From Paenibacillus albiflavus (GTDB lineage Bacteria > Bacillota > Bacilli > Paenibacillales > NBRC-103111), in contig NZ_SKFG01000002.1 of the NCBI RefSeq assembly GCF_004344915.1, positions 124,001 through 188,000 on the forward strand: 64,000 bases of DNA, written 5' to 3'. Positions 27,904 through 36,578 of this stretch are shown here, in pieces. The position numbers were made by a program, and so were the translations under genes. The notes below the pieces were generated by a model. That model did no database searches. It was not told the DNA's origin and saw nothing but the letters and a program-made list of their open reading frames with translations. Each line of letters opens with the position of its first letter. Position 1 is the stretch's first letter.

Positions 27904-27932
27904 TTGCTTATGCATTTGTTTAATGTTATACT
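27904..27932 (+). promoter_or_regulatory. Sigma-A promoter of rpsO
   Basis: TTGCTT (27904-27909), a 17-base spacer, TATACT (27927-27932). Predicts a leader of about 125 bases before rpsO. Confidence 0.65.
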
Positions 27933-27938
27933 GATGAA

Positions 27939-28066
27939 CGTTGCAAGATTAGGCTATCATAGTCTGTTAGTCTGAATGTGACAAAAGAACCTCAGCGCGG
28001 TTATCGTTTTCACCGACGTTTACTGGGCTGCAGGCGATTATGAATTTTGAATAGGAGGTGAAAAGG
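27939..28066 (+). promoter_or_regulatory. rpsO leader, possible S15 autoregulatory region
   Basis: Non-coding leader between the proposed start site and rpsO. It has self-complementary stretches around 27994-28033 (CAGC ... GCTG enclosing CGGTTATCG and ACCG). S15 represses its own mRNA in several bacteria using unrelated leader structures; a similar role here is inference. Confidence 0.35.
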
Positions 28067-28336
28067 ATGGCATTAACTCAAGAACGTAAAACGCAATTAA
28101 TTCAAGAACACAAAACTCATGAGTCCGATACTGGATCTCCTGAAGTGCAGATCGCTATCCTTACGGAAAACATCGTTAACTTAACGGATCATTTGCGCAC
28201 ACACAAGAAGGATCACCATTCCCGTCGTGGATTGCTTAAAATGGTAGGTCAACGCCGTAAGCTTCTAGCTTACCTAAAGAACAAAGACGTACGTCGTTAC
28301 AGTGCTTTGATCGAGAAGCTAGGTATCCGCAGATAA
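28067..28336 (+). CDS. rpsO: 30S ribosomal protein S15
   Basis: Primary binder of 16S rRNA in the platform. 89 aa from ATG 28067 ([20 protein letters not shown]), the normal length; hallmarks [40 protein letters not shown] and [20 protein letters not shown] ends six bases before this ATG; the GTG inside that site (28058) is not the start. Confidence 0.97.
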   Translation: MALTQERKTQLIQEHKTHESDTGSPEVQIAILTENIVNLTDHLRTHKKDHHSRRGLLKMVGQRRKLLAYLKNKDVRRYSALIEKLGIRR

Positions 28337-28348
28337 TCAAAGTTGCCC

Positions 28349-28420
28349 AAAAGCAACCGCGCTTAGCGCACCTCAAGCTCCTTATGCGAGCCGCGTGTGC
28401 TTAGCAGGTTGCTTTTCTTC
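28349..28420 (+). terminator. Terminator after rpsO
   Basis: AAAAGCAACC (28349-28358) pairs perfectly with GGTTGCTTTT (28407-28416) around a 48-base internally structured loop, followed by a T/C-rich tail. Confidence 0.65.
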
Positions 28421-28436
28421 TTTTCTCTATTTTAAA

Positions 28437-28650
28437 AGTGAAAAAGAAGGAAATACTAAGTAATATGCAGAATACATAGGTTGGATTACTCTTGAATTTA
28501 TTATGGATTCAATTTTATCATATAACATTAAATTCTATTTATGACCTGAAGCGCAATAGTGAATCGTAATTTGGGTTGCCCCAGGACAAGCAGTCTGGTT
28601 GTATGGAATTTATTAATATATTCACATGGTATACTCACAGGAGGTTAATT
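28437..28650 (+). other. AT-rich gap between rpsO and pnp
   Basis: About 210 bases without a gene. I see no convincing promoter with both boxes; AGGAGG at 28639-28644 is the pnp ribosome site. An incomplete similarity to the dispersed repeat (GAATTTAT ... AAATTCT) was judged too weak. Confidence 0.5.
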
Positions 28651-30750
28651 ATGATCAAAAAAGTTCAAATGGACTTAGGTGGACGACCGCTTATTCTTGA
28701 GACAGGTCAACTAGCTAAGCAAGCTAATGGATCAGTAACCGTACGTTATGGAGATACGGTTGTATTATGTACAGTAACAGCTTCAAAGGAGCCGAAGGAT
28801 CTAGACTTCTTCCCGCTGACTGTTAACTATGAAGAGAGACTATATGCGGTAGGTAAAATTCCTGGTGGCTTTATTAAGAGAGAGGGCAGACCAAGTGAGA
28901 AAGCGATTCTTTCCAGTCGTCTTACTGACCGTCCGATTCGCCCGCTATTCCCTGAAGGCTTCCGTAATGATGTGCAAATCGTTTCAATGGTCATGAGTGT
29001 GGATCAAGAATGTGCACCTGAAATTGCAGCTATGATCGGTACTTCAGCTGCACTTAGTATTTCGGATGTACCGTTTAACGGTCCTGTTGGCGGTGTAATT
29101 GTTGGTCGTGTAGATGGACAATTCGTGATTAATCCAACGTCAGAACAAGCACTGCGGAGCGATATTGATCTTGTCGTAGCAGGTACAAAAGACGCTATTA
29201 TGATGGTTGAAGCAGGCGCTGCGGAAGTTCCTGAGGAAGTTATGCTCGAAGCCATTATGTTTGGCCATGATGAGATTCGCAAAATTGTTGCGATTCAAGA
29301 GCAGTTCGTACAGGATGCTGGCAAACCGAAGATGGAAGTGAAGCTCCATGCTGTTGATGCTGATGTTAAATCAGCAGTTCGTGAATTTGCCGAAGCTAAA
29401 TTAGTGGAAGCAATTAAAGTACAAGAGAAGCATGCAAGACAAGATGCAATTGATGCGGTTAATACGGAAGCAGTCGCTCATTTTGAAACGGTATATGCAG
29501 AGACATCTGACCTAATGGATGATGTTCATGAAGTTCTTCATGATATCGTTAAAGATGAAGTGCGCCGCTTAATCACACATGATAAAGTAAGACCTGATGG
29601 TCGTGGACTAAATGAGATTCGTCCAATTGAATGTGATATTGAGCTTCTGCCTCGTACACATGGCTCTGGACTCTTTACTCGTGGTCAAACTCAGGCACTT
29701 TCTGTTTGTACGCTTGGTGCACTAGGTGATGTGCAGATTCTGGATGGTCTTGATTTGGAAGAAACAACTAAGCGATTCATGCATCACTATAACTTCCCGC
29801 CATTCTCAGTAGGTGAGGCGAGACCGCTTCGTCCTCCTGGTCGTCGTGAGATTGGTCACGGTGCTCTTGGCGAGAGAGCATTATCTTATGTTATTCCTTC
29901 CGAGACAGAATTCCCATATACGATTCGTCTCGTTTCTGAAGTGCTTGAATCCAATGGTTCATCATCCCAAGCTAGTATTTGTGCATCAACATTAGCGATG
30001 ATGGATGCAGGCGTACCGATTAAAGCACCTGTTACAGGTATTGCGATGGGATTGATTAAAGATGGAGAACATTTCTCGATTTTATCAGACATTCAAGGGA
30101 TGGAAGACCATCTAGGAGATATGGACTTTAAGGTAGCAGGTACCTCTAAGGGTGTAACTGCTCTTCAAATGGATATCAAAATTGAAGGTATTAATCGTGA
30201 GATCCTTCAGCAAGCGCTTGAGCAAGCTAAAGAAGGGCGTATGTTCATTCTTGGCAAGATCATGGATCGTATCCAGCAGCCGAAGACATCTCTATCCCAG
30301 TATGCTCCAAAAATTATCGTGATGAACATCAATCCAGACAAGATTCGCGATGTTATTGGTGCAGGTGGTAAGATTATTAATAAAATTATTGAAGAAACTG
30401 GCGTTAAGATTGACATCGAGCAAGATGGACGCGTGTTTATTGCTTCTTCTAACCAAGCAATGAATGAAAGAGCACAAACGATTATCGAAGGCATCGTTCG
30501 TGAAGCTGTTGTAGGTGAGACTTATCTCGGTACAGTGAAGCGTGTAGAGAAGTTTGGTGCATTCGTTGAAATCTTGCCTGGCAAAGAAGGGCTAGTTCAT
30601 ATTTCGCAATTATCGACTGAACGTGTTGCTAAGACAGAGGATGTCGTGTCTGTGGGCGATCAAATTACAGTGAAGGTTACTGAAATTGATGCACAAGGAC
30701 GTATCAACTTATCACGTAAAGCTACACTTCAAGTAGAAACACAAGCTTAA
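28651..30750 (+). CDS. pnp: Polyribonucleotide nucleotidyltransferase (PNPase)
   Basis: Phosphorolytic 3'-5' exoribonuclease. 699 aa: first RNase PH domain ([21 protein letters not shown]), helical linker, second RNase PH domain with [17 protein letters not shown] and the catalytic region [22 protein letters not shown] domain ([20 protein letters not shown]) and S1 domain ([20 protein letters not shown]). ATG 28651 directly follows AGGAGG; upstream in-frame codons reach to 28576 but have no ribosome site. Together with NrnA, RNase J and RNase Y in this window it covers most of mRNA decay. Confidence 0.97.
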   Translation: MIKKVQMDLGGRPLILETGQLAKQANGSVTVRYGDTVVLCTVTASKEPKDLDFFPLTVNYEERLYAVGKIPGGFIKREGRPSEKAILSSRLTDRPIRPLFPEGFRNDVQIVSMVMSVDQECAPEIAAMIGTSAALSISDVPFNGPVGGVIVGRVDGQFVINPTSEQALRSDIDLVVAGTKDAIMMVEAGAAEVPEEVMLEAIMFGHDEIRKIVAIQEQFVQDAGKPKMEVKLHAVDADVKSAVREFAEAKLVEAIKVQEKHARQDAIDAVNTEAVAHFETVYAETSDLMDDVHEVLHDIVKDEVRRLITHDKVRPDGRGLNEIRPIECDIELLPRTHGSGLFTRGQTQALSVCTLGALGDVQILDGLDLEETTKRFMHHYNFPPFSVGEARPLRPPGRREIGHGALGERALSYVIPSETEFPYTIRLVSEVLESNGSSSQASICASTLAMMDAGVPIKAPVTGIAMGLIKDGEHFSILSDIQGMEDHLGDMDFKVAGTSKGVTALQMDIKIEGINREILQQALEQAKEGRMFILGKIMDRIQQPKTSLSQYAPKIIVMNINPDKIRDVIGAGGKIINKIIEETGVKIDIEQDGRVFIASSNQAMNERAQTIIEGIVREAVVGETYLGTVKRVEKFGAFVEILPGKEGLVHISQLSTERVAKTEDVVSVGDQITVKVTEIDAQGRINLSRKATLQVETQA

Positions 30751-30768
30751 TACACGTTTATAAAATTC

Positions 30769-30814
30769 ACACCCTAAATTGCTGTGATTGTGCGGCATTT
30801 GGGGTGTTTTTGTT
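30769..30814 (+). terminator. Terminator after pnp
   Basis: ACACCCTAAAT (30769-30779) pairs with ATTTGGGGTGT (30797-30807) with one G-T pair, followed by TTTTTGTTTT. Confidence 0.78.
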
Positions 30815-30908
30815 TTATTACAGAATTTATAACATTTGTGTCATAAATTCTGAGTAATACCATAAGAAACGCATCCGTCTTAAAAGACGGTGAAACAGTT
30901 TCTTCTTG
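30815..30908 (+). repeat. Two-hairpin dispersed repeat, copy C
   Basis: Outer stem TATTAC/GTAATA encloses AGAATTTAT (30822-30830) and ATAAATTCT (30843-30851). Hairpin 2: AAGAAAC (30864-30870) with GTTTCTT (30898-30904), enclosing CCGTCTT/AAGACGG. Very close to copy B in sequence. It lies right behind the pnp terminator, upstream of ylxY. Confidence 0.88.
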
Positions 30909-31001
30909 TTTTCAAAAGATATTCGGACAACCAAAGTATAAATGTCCTGATTTTCGCATATGCCTAGGACAAACACTAAGGTTGATTTGAGGTGCCGTAT
31001 A

Positions 31002-32021
31002 ATGAAGTGGAGAAGATTGCTCGTCTTAAGTGGTTGTTTGGTCATTACTTATTATTTGCTTGGACAATCCAAGGAAATGGATGCTTACATTATGAGCTTG
31101 AAGAGTGAGCCTGCACAAGCAACCTTCAGTCAGATCGTATATTCGCCTCATGATGAAGAACTGCGCAAGCAAATACACCTGGAAGCGGAGAAGCGAAGAC
31201 AAGCACCAATCGATGCTAAATCGGATCGGGTATGGGGGCTTATTCCTGGCTACAATGGTCTTGAGATCGACGAAGAGAAAACATATAAGCTTGCAATCAA
31301 AGAAGGTAAGCTCGATGACTCCACGATTGTATCCTATGAGGTGCCACCTGCCGTTGGACTTGATGAGCTCAAGCCTAGGGAAATCTACAAAGGTAATCCT
31401 AATAAACCGATGGTTGCACTTATGATTAATGTCGCTTGGGGAGATGAATATTTGCCCATCATGCTGGATGTCTTAAAGCGAGAGGATGTGAGGGCGACGT
31501 TCTTTTTTGATGGGACATGGCTAAAGAAGCATCTGGAAATAGCGAAGCAAATTCAAGCAGCAGGACATGAGCTGGCGAATCACGCTTATACCCATAAGGA
31601 TATGGATAAGCTAAGTCGCTATAACGCCATACAAGAGATGTCGAAGACACAAGAATTACTATCGACTGGACTAGGAGTGAACAATACGTTATTTGCACCA
31701 CCGTCTGGGGCATTTAATCAAGATACCGTGAATCAGGCTGCCGAACTCGGAATGCGCACTATTCTGTGGACAGTGGATACGATTGACTGGAAGAATCCGA
31801 GCAAAGAGCAGATATTAAATAAAATTCGAGCAAAAGTTACTGCAGGCTCTATGATTCTAATGCATCCAACAGAGTCTTCTTCAGGAAGCTTGGAAAGTAT
31901 GATTCAAATTATTAAGGGCAAGGGACTAGTGCTGGATACAGTGTCTGAATTACTCTCGCCAAAACGCGTTCCAGAGCAAAAACTTTCAAACAAAACGCCT
32001 TCCAGCTTGAACGTCCATTGA
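31002..32021 (+). CDS. ylxY: YlxY-type polysaccharide deacetylase-like protein
   Basis: 339 aa with an N-terminal membrane anchor/signal (residues 4-22) and a NodB-fold domain from about residue 145. Motif 2 is kept (HELANHAYTH), as are APPSGAFNQDTVNQAAELGM and LWTVDTIDWKNPSKEQI and MILMHPTESS. Motif 1, normally TFDDG with the catalytic Asp, reads MINVAWGDEY instead, so deacetylase activity is doubtful. Position after pnp and before an M16 peptidase matches ylxY of B. subtilis. ATG 31002 follows TTTGAGGTG; an in-frame ATG at 30960 lacks a site. Confidence 0.86.
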   Translation: MKWRRLLVLSGCLVITYYLLGQSKEMDAYIMSLKSEPAQATFSQIVYSPHDEELRKQIHLEAEKRRQAPIDAKSDRVWGLIPGYNGLEIDEEKTYKLAIKEGKLDDSTIVSYEVPPAVGLDELKPREIYKGNPNKPMVALMINVAWGDEYLPIMLDVLKREDVRATFFFDGTWLKKHLEIAKQIQAAGHELANHAYTHKDMDKLSRYNAIQEMSKTQELLSTGLGVNNTLFAPPSGAFNQDTVNQAAELGMRTILWTVDTIDWKNPSKEQILNKIRAKVTAGSMILMHPTESSSGSLESMIQIIKGKGLVLDTVSELLSPKRVPEQKLSNKTPSSLNVH

Positions 32022-32039
32022 GGTTAAGCCTGTTTTTTG

Positions 32040-32080
32040 GTATTATAGAATTTATAACTTTTGTGTCATATATTACTGAT
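32040..32080 (+). repeat. Half copy (hairpin 1) of the dispersed repeat, copy D
   Basis: TATTATAGAATTTATAAC followed by TTTTGTGTCATA matches the first half of copies B, C and F, but the right arm has decayed (ATATATTAC instead of ATAAATTCT) and hairpin 2 is absent. It lies 17 bases after the ylxY stop. Confidence 0.65.
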
Positions 32081-32119
32081 GTTAATTGCTTACTATGCAA
32101 ATCTTAGGAGGTAACACTT

Positions 32120-33373
32120 TTGAATAAATATACGTTATCCAACGGTATTCGTGTAGTTGCTGAGCAAATTTCAACCTGCCGCTCCGTGGCATTTGGTATT
32201 TGGGTGAAGACAGGCTCGCGTAACGAAACGAAGCTGAACAATGGGATTTCTCATTTTATCGAGCATATGCTGTTCAAGGGCACTTCACGCTATTCTGCCA
32301 AAGATATCGCTGAAATTTTCGACGGGATTGGCGGTAACGTGAATGCTTTTACTTCCAAGGAGTACACTTGCTTCTATGCCAAGGTGCTCGATGAGCATTT
32401 ACCGATTGCGGTTGATGTGCTTGCAGAGATGTTCTTCCATTCAGAGTTTGATGAGTCCGAACTTCAGAAGGAGAAGAATGTTATTTTTGAAGAGATTTCG
32501 ATGTATGAAGATACACCTGATGATCTCGTACATGATTTGATTGCAAAGGCTGCTTACGGGACACATCCACTTGGCTATACGATTTTAGGAACGCAGGATG
32601 TTCTATCGAGCATGAATTCGCAAGATCTTCGCAATTATATGAATGAATTCTATAATATCGAGAATACCGTTCTTGCGATTGCAGGCAATATCGATGATTC
32701 GACGAAAGAATTGCTTGAGAAACACTTTGGCAGCTTTAAGAACAGTGGGAAGAAGACAGACTACATAGCGCCAGAGTTTCAAAGTGAAGTTGTATTCCAT
32801 TCGAAAAAAACAGAGCAGAACCATATTTGTCTCTCGTTGCCAGGATTATCGCTGCGTGAAAATAATCTCTATCCAATCGTACTCCTCAACAATATGATTG
32901 GCGGAGGTATGAGCTCTCGCATGTTCCAGGAAATTAGAGAGAAGCGGGGACTTGCTTATTCCGTATTTTCTTATCATACGGCACATGCAGATACAGGTCT
33001 GTTCACTATTTACGCGGGTACAGCCCCTAAGCAAACGCAAGAAGTGCTCGATGTTACATTAGAAATGTTGAATGAGCTTGCTCGTACAGGTATGACTGAA
33101 ACCGAACTGAATAAAGGCAAAGAGCAGCTGAAAGGTTCGTTAATTCTAAGCCTGGAGAGCACCAGTTCACGAATGAATCGACTTGGGAAGAATGAATTAA
33201 TGACGGGTCGTCATTTTACGTTAGATGAGATGATTAAACGTATTGAGACTGTGAACATGGAGCAGATCGACGAACTAATTAAACGTTTATTCTCACAACC
33301 ATTTGCTGTAGCTATGGTCGGCAGTAACGATCAAGTGTTACACTCATTTAATAGAGGTGAAATCATTGGCTAG
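32120..33373 (+). CDS. mlpA: M16-family zinc peptidase (PepR/MlpA type)
   Basis: Processing-peptidase-like metalloprotease, 417 aa, cytoplasmic (no signal). The inverted zinc motif HFIEH occurs in [15 protein letters not shown] near residue 50, with the third ligand in [19 protein letters not shown]; the C-terminal half has the catalytic R/Y segment [17 protein letters not shown] 32120 follows TAGGAGG. The syntenic B. subtilis gene is mlpA (ymxG). It overlaps the dut start. Confidence 0.92.
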   Translation: MNKYTLSNGIRVVAEQISTCRSVAFGIWVKTGSRNETKLNNGISHFIEHMLFKGTSRYSAKDIAEIFDGIGGNVNAFTSKEYTCFYAKVLDEHLPIAVDVLAEMFFHSEFDESELQKEKNVIFEEISMYEDTPDDLVHDLIAKAAYGTHPLGYTILGTQDVLSSMNSQDLRNYMNEFYNIENTVLAIAGNIDDSTKELLEKHFGSFKNSGKKTDYIAPEFQSEVVFHSKKTEQNHICLSLPGLSLRENNLYPIVLLNNMIGGGMSSRMFQEIREKRGLAYSVFSYHTAHADTGLFTIYAGTAPKQTQEVLDVTLEMLNELARTGMTETELNKGKEQLKGSLILSLESTSSRMNRLGKNELMTGRHFTLDEMIKRIETVNMEQIDELIKRLFSQPFAVAMVGSNDQVLHSFNRGEIIG

Positions 33374-33821
33374 TGTATTATATGATGTTGAAATAATGAG
33401 ATTGAGCGGCAATGAGGATATTGCACTTCCTGCCAAAATGTCTGAAGCGGCAAGCGGCTTCGATTTATGTGCTGCAATAGCTGAGCCCGTGACGCTGGCT
33501 CCAGGACAGCGCGCGCTGGTCCCGACTGGGTTTGCGCTTGCGATGCCAATAGAGCTTGAAGCTCAGATCCGTCCGCGCAGCGGTCTTGCGTATAAGCACG
33601 GAATTACAACGTTAAATTCTCCGGGAACCATTGATGCAGATTATCGTGGAGAAGTAAAGGTGCTGCTTATCAACCACGGACAAGAACCGTTCGTGATTAA
33701 TCGCGGTGAACGTATCGCCCAAATGGTATTTCAAGAGGTGCCAGGTATCCGTCTTCAAGAGGTAACTAGCTTAAGTGAGACGGTTCGCGGCGCTGGTGGA
33801 TTCGGACATACAGGTAAATAA
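33366..33821 (+). CDS. dut: dUTP diphosphatase (dUTPase)
   Basis: Hydrolyses dUTP to dUMP and diphosphate, keeping uracil out of DNA. About 151 aa with all five trimeric dUTPase motifs: [46 protein letters not shown] and the C-terminal [13 protein letters not shown] 33366 follows GAGGTG by six bases, giving an 8-base overlap with the peptidase gene; GTG 33357 lies within the site. In B. subtilis the small ymxH gene is at this position. Confidence 0.93.
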   Translation: MASVLYDVEIMRLSGNEDIALPAKMSEAASGFDLCAAIAEPVTLAPGQRALVPTGFALAMPIELEAQIRPRSGLAYKHGITTLNSPGTIDADYRGEVKVLLINHGQEPFVINRGERIAQMVFQEVPGIRLQEVTSLSETVRGAGGFGHTGK

Positions 33822-33834
33822 AACAATCGATTAT

Positions 33835-33869
33835 ACGCTCTCGCAGCTACTAGCTGCAGAGCGTTTTTT
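33835..33869 (+). terminator. Terminator after dut
   Basis: ACGCTCTCGCAGCT pairs with AGCTGCAGAGCGT (one bulge) around a 3-base loop, followed by six T. Confidence 0.85.
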
Positions 33870-33896
33870 ACTGTAGAGGGGCCTCACTTCGCTTTG

Positions 33897-33925
33897 CACC
33901 ATGCTATAGGCTTAAGCATAGTATA
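33897..33925 (+). promoter_or_regulatory. Sigma-K promoter of dpaAB
   Basis: CACC (33897-33900) matches the sigma-K minus-35 (mACm) and GCATAGTATA (33916-33925) matches the minus-10 (gCATAnnnTA), 15 bases apart. The start would be about 50 bases before dpaA. Sigma-K is the late mother-cell factor, and spoVF of B. subtilis is under its control. Confidence 0.7.
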
Positions 33926-33980
33926 TTTTAGTTCATATATAGTTTGATTTGGACCAAACGCGAAGGGAGGCGGAAGTCTC

Positions 33981-34880
33981 TTGTTAACAGGAATAGAAGT
34001 TGCCTTTGTTGGCGGGGATGCAAGGCAGCTTGAGGTGATTGATAAGCTGAGTCAGCTGGATGCGTCGATCACATTGATCGGATTCGACAATTTGCAGCAA
34101 TCCTTTAGTGGCATCCATAAGATGGTTGATTTAACCAAAGATGCATTCGTTAGGAAGGATGTCATTATATTACCACCAGTAGGGACAGATGACGCAGGTC
34201 GTGTTGACTCCATCTTTTCAACGAAGGAGTTAATATTGACCGACCAGATACTTGCTGGGTTGCCGAATCATGCGAAAATTTATACAGGCATGTCCAAAAA
34301 ATATCTCAATGATTTATGCGCGGCTCATGGCATTCAAGTTATTGAACTGTTTGAACGAGATGACGTTGCGATCTACAATTCGATACCGACCGCTGAAGGA
34401 GCGATTATGCTCGCCATTCAGAATACGGATATTACAATTCATGGCTCGCAATCGATGGTGCTTGGGTTTGGTCGCACGGGTTTTACAATGGCACGTACGC
34501 TCAAGGGTCTAGGGGCATCGGTTAAGATAGGTGTAAGACGTCCGGAACATTATGCACGTGTGTGGGAGATGGGCTTTCAGCCTTTCTACATCAAGGATTT
34601 ATTCGAGCAAGTGGCTAATATTGACTTGCTTTTTAATACAATTCCTACTATGATAGTCACAGCGCAAGTTATCATGAATATCCCGCATCGGGCGGTCATT
34701 ATTGACCTTGCTTCCAAGCCTGGCGGCACGGATTTTCGGTTCGCCGAGAAGCGTGGCGTGAAGGCAATATTGGCGCCTGGATTACCTGGATTAGTCGCCC
34801 CCAAAACAGCTGGACGAATCATAGCGAGCACATTAAGTCAGCTCATTGAGGAAGACTTCAAGAAGGGGAATGATGCGTAA
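33981..34880 (+). CDS. dpaA: Dipicolinate synthase subunit A
   Basis: With DpaB oxidises dihydrodipicolinate to dipicolinic acid in the mother cell; the product is loaded into the spore core with calcium. 299 aa; NAD(P)-binding glycine motif MVLGFGRTGFTMARTLKGLG near residue 155, then the C-terminal PHRAVIIDLASKPGGTDF and LAPGLPGLVAPKTAGRI. TTG 33981 is preceded by GGGAGG. Called spoVFA in older literature. Its stop overlaps the dpaB start (TAATG). The 160-base gap upstream holds the dut terminator and a sigma-K promoter. Confidence 0.95.
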   Translation: MLTGIEVAFVGGDARQLEVIDKLSQLDASITLIGFDNLQQSFSGIHKMVDLTKDAFVRKDVIILPPVGTDDAGRVDSIFSTKELILTDQILAGLPNHAKIYTGMSKKYLNDLCAAHGIQVIELFERDDVAIYNSIPTAEGAIMLAIQNTDITIHGSQSMVLGFGRTGFTMARTLKGLGASVKIGVRRPEHYARVWEMGFQPFYIKDLFEQVANIDLLFNTIPTMIVTAQVIMNIPHRAVIIDLASKPGGTDFRFAEKRGVKAILAPGLPGLVAPKTAGRIIASTLSQLIEEDFKKGNDA

Positions 34881-35473
34881 TGGATTGGAATGGGATAACA
34901 GTTGGCTTTGCATTAACAGGTTCACATTGCACGCTCGAAGAAATTATGCCTCAAATCAAGCGATTTGCTGATCATGGTGCTAACGTAGTGCCTATCGCGT
35001 CACACTCGGTGATGACGACAGATACTAGATTTGGCAAGTCTGCGGATTGGCTGCAACAGATTCGAGAAATTACGGGCAATGAGATTATAAGCTCAATTGT
35101 TGAGGCGGAGCCACTTGGTCCGTCTAAATTACTAGATGTTATGGTAATAGCACCTTGCACGGGCAATACAACTAGCAAGCTCGCCAATGCCATGACGGAA
35201 GGGCCAGTACTGATGGCTGCAAAAGCGCAGATGCGCAATCAGCGTCCACTTGTACTCGCGATTTCTACCAATGATGGACTTGGTCTTAACTCTATGAATA
35301 TCGCTAAATTGTTGATTACCAAAAATATATATTTTGTCCCGTTTGGGCAGGATGCACCTACTGTAAAAAGCAATTCGTTAGTAGCACGCATGGATCTTGT
35401 TATGGAGACTTGTGAGATGGCACTTAGCGGCAAACAGCTCCAACCCATGCTGATAGAAAGATATAATTACTAG
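34880..35473 (+). CDS. dpaB: Dipicolinate synthase subunit B (flavoprotein family)
   Basis: 197 aa, flavoprotein (HFCD) fold: GITVGFALTGSHCTLEEIMP at the N-terminus, VIAPCTGNTTSKLANAMTEG in the middle, and ISTNDGLGLNSMNIAKLL. Partner of DpaA; called spoVFB in B. subtilis. Overlaps dpaA by one base. Followed after 53 bases by asd, first gene of the aspartate pathway block. Confidence 0.95.
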   Translation: MDWNGITVGFALTGSHCTLEEIMPQIKRFADHGANVVPIASHSVMTTDTRFGKSADWLQQIREITGNEIISSIVEAEPLGPSKLLDVMVIAPCTGNTTSKLANAMTEGPVLMAAKAQMRNQRPLVLAISTNDGLGLNSMNIAKLLITKNIYFVPFGQDAPTVKSNSLVARMDLVMETCEMALSGKQLQPMLIERYNY

Positions 35474-35526
35474 AATGCTTTAGTGAATTACTGAATTAAA
35501 AGGTTCGTTTTAAGGGAGAGATGATC

Positions 35527-36567
35527 ATGGCGAAACACAAACTTTTCAACGTAGCGGTAGTTGGCGCAACAGGAGCAGTAGGCGTACAAATTCTTCGTCT
35601 CTTGGAAGAAAGAAATTTCCCGATCGCAGAACTTAAGGTATTATCTTCAGCTCGATCAGCTGGCAAAGTGATTAAGTTTAAGGGTCAAGATGTTATCATC
35701 CAAGAAGCTAAACCTGAAAGTTTTGATGGTGTTGAAATTGCCCTATTCTCAGCAGGTGGCGATGTTTCTCGTGAACTCGTACCAGCAGCGATTGATCGCG
35801 GTGTAATCTGTATCGATAATACGAGTGCTTTCCGTATGGATCCAGAAACGCCACTTGTTGTACCAGAAGTTAACGTCGATAAAATTAATGAACATAAAGG
35901 GGTTATTGCAAATCCCAACTGTTCGACGATCCAAATGGTTCATGCATTAAAACCACTCTATGATCGTTACGGTATATCTCGCATTATCGTTTCTACTTAT
36001 CAAGCCGTATCTGGTGCAGGAGTATCGGCGATCAATGAGATGCTGCGTCAATCCAAGGACATTCTTGAGACTGGCAGCACCAAGCCAGATATTCTGCCTG
36101 TATCCTCACTTCCGGTGAAGCATCAAATCGCATTCAACGCAATTCCGCAAATCGATAAATTTCATGAGAGTGGCTTCACATATGAAGAGCTTAAAATGAT
36201 CAACGAAACGAAAAAGATCATGGGTGACGACTCTATTGAAGTTACAGCAACCTGTGTTCGCATCCCTGTCGTATATGGACATTCCGAATCAGTGTATGTG
36301 GAGCTGAAAAGTGATTTTGATCTGAGTGAAGTGCGTAGCTTGCTAGCTGATGCGCCTGGTATTGTCCTTCAAGACAATCCTGCTGAGCAGGTATATCCAT
36401 TAGCGTCAGAATCTGCTGGCAAGAACGAGACGTTCGTAGGGCGTGTTCGCAGAGATTTAAGCAATCCACGTGCACTTAACATGTGGATTGTGTCTGACAA
36501 TCTGCTTAAGGGCGCAGCATGGAACGCTGTGCAGATTGCTGAATACATTGCAATAGAACAGGAATAG
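35527..36567 (+). CDS. asd: Aspartate-semialdehyde dehydrogenase
   Basis: Reduces aspartyl phosphate to aspartate semialdehyde with NADPH, feeding lysine, diaminopimelate, dipicolinate, threonine and methionine. 346 aa; nucleotide motif VVGATGAVGVQILRLLEE, catalytic Cys in IANPNCSTIQMV (about residue 129), substrate Arg in TCVRIPVVYGHSESV. ATG 35527 is better spaced from AAGGGAGAG than ATG 35521. Directly followed by dapG and dapA. Confidence 0.96.
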   Translation: MAKHKLFNVAVVGATGAVGVQILRLLEERNFPIAELKVLSSARSAGKVIKFKGQDVIIQEAKPESFDGVEIALFSAGGDVSRELVPAAIDRGVICIDNTSAFRMDPETPLVVPEVNVDKINEHKGVIANPNCSTIQMVHALKPLYDRYGISRIIVSTYQAVSGAGVSAINEMLRQSKDILETGSTKPDILPVSSLPVKHQIAFNAIPQIDKFHESGFTYEELKMINETKKIMGDDSIEVTATCVRIPVVYGHSESVYVELKSDFDLSEVRSLLADAPGIVLQDNPAEQVYPLASESAGKNETFVGRVRRDLSNPRALNMWIVSDNLLKGAAWNAVQIAEYIAIEQE

Positions 36568-36578
36568 AGGGGCTAGCT

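Noticed and set aside
28490-28545. Seventh copy of the dispersed repeat before pnp
   Set aside because: GAATTTAT and AAATTCT occur but the spacing is 27 bases instead of 12, and no hairpin 2 follows.
32067-32075. CATATATTA as a sigma-E/sigma-K minus-10 before the M16 peptidase gene
   Set aside because: It fits CATAnnnTA, but no suitable minus-35 lies at the right distance and the bases belong to a decayed copy of the dispersed repeat.
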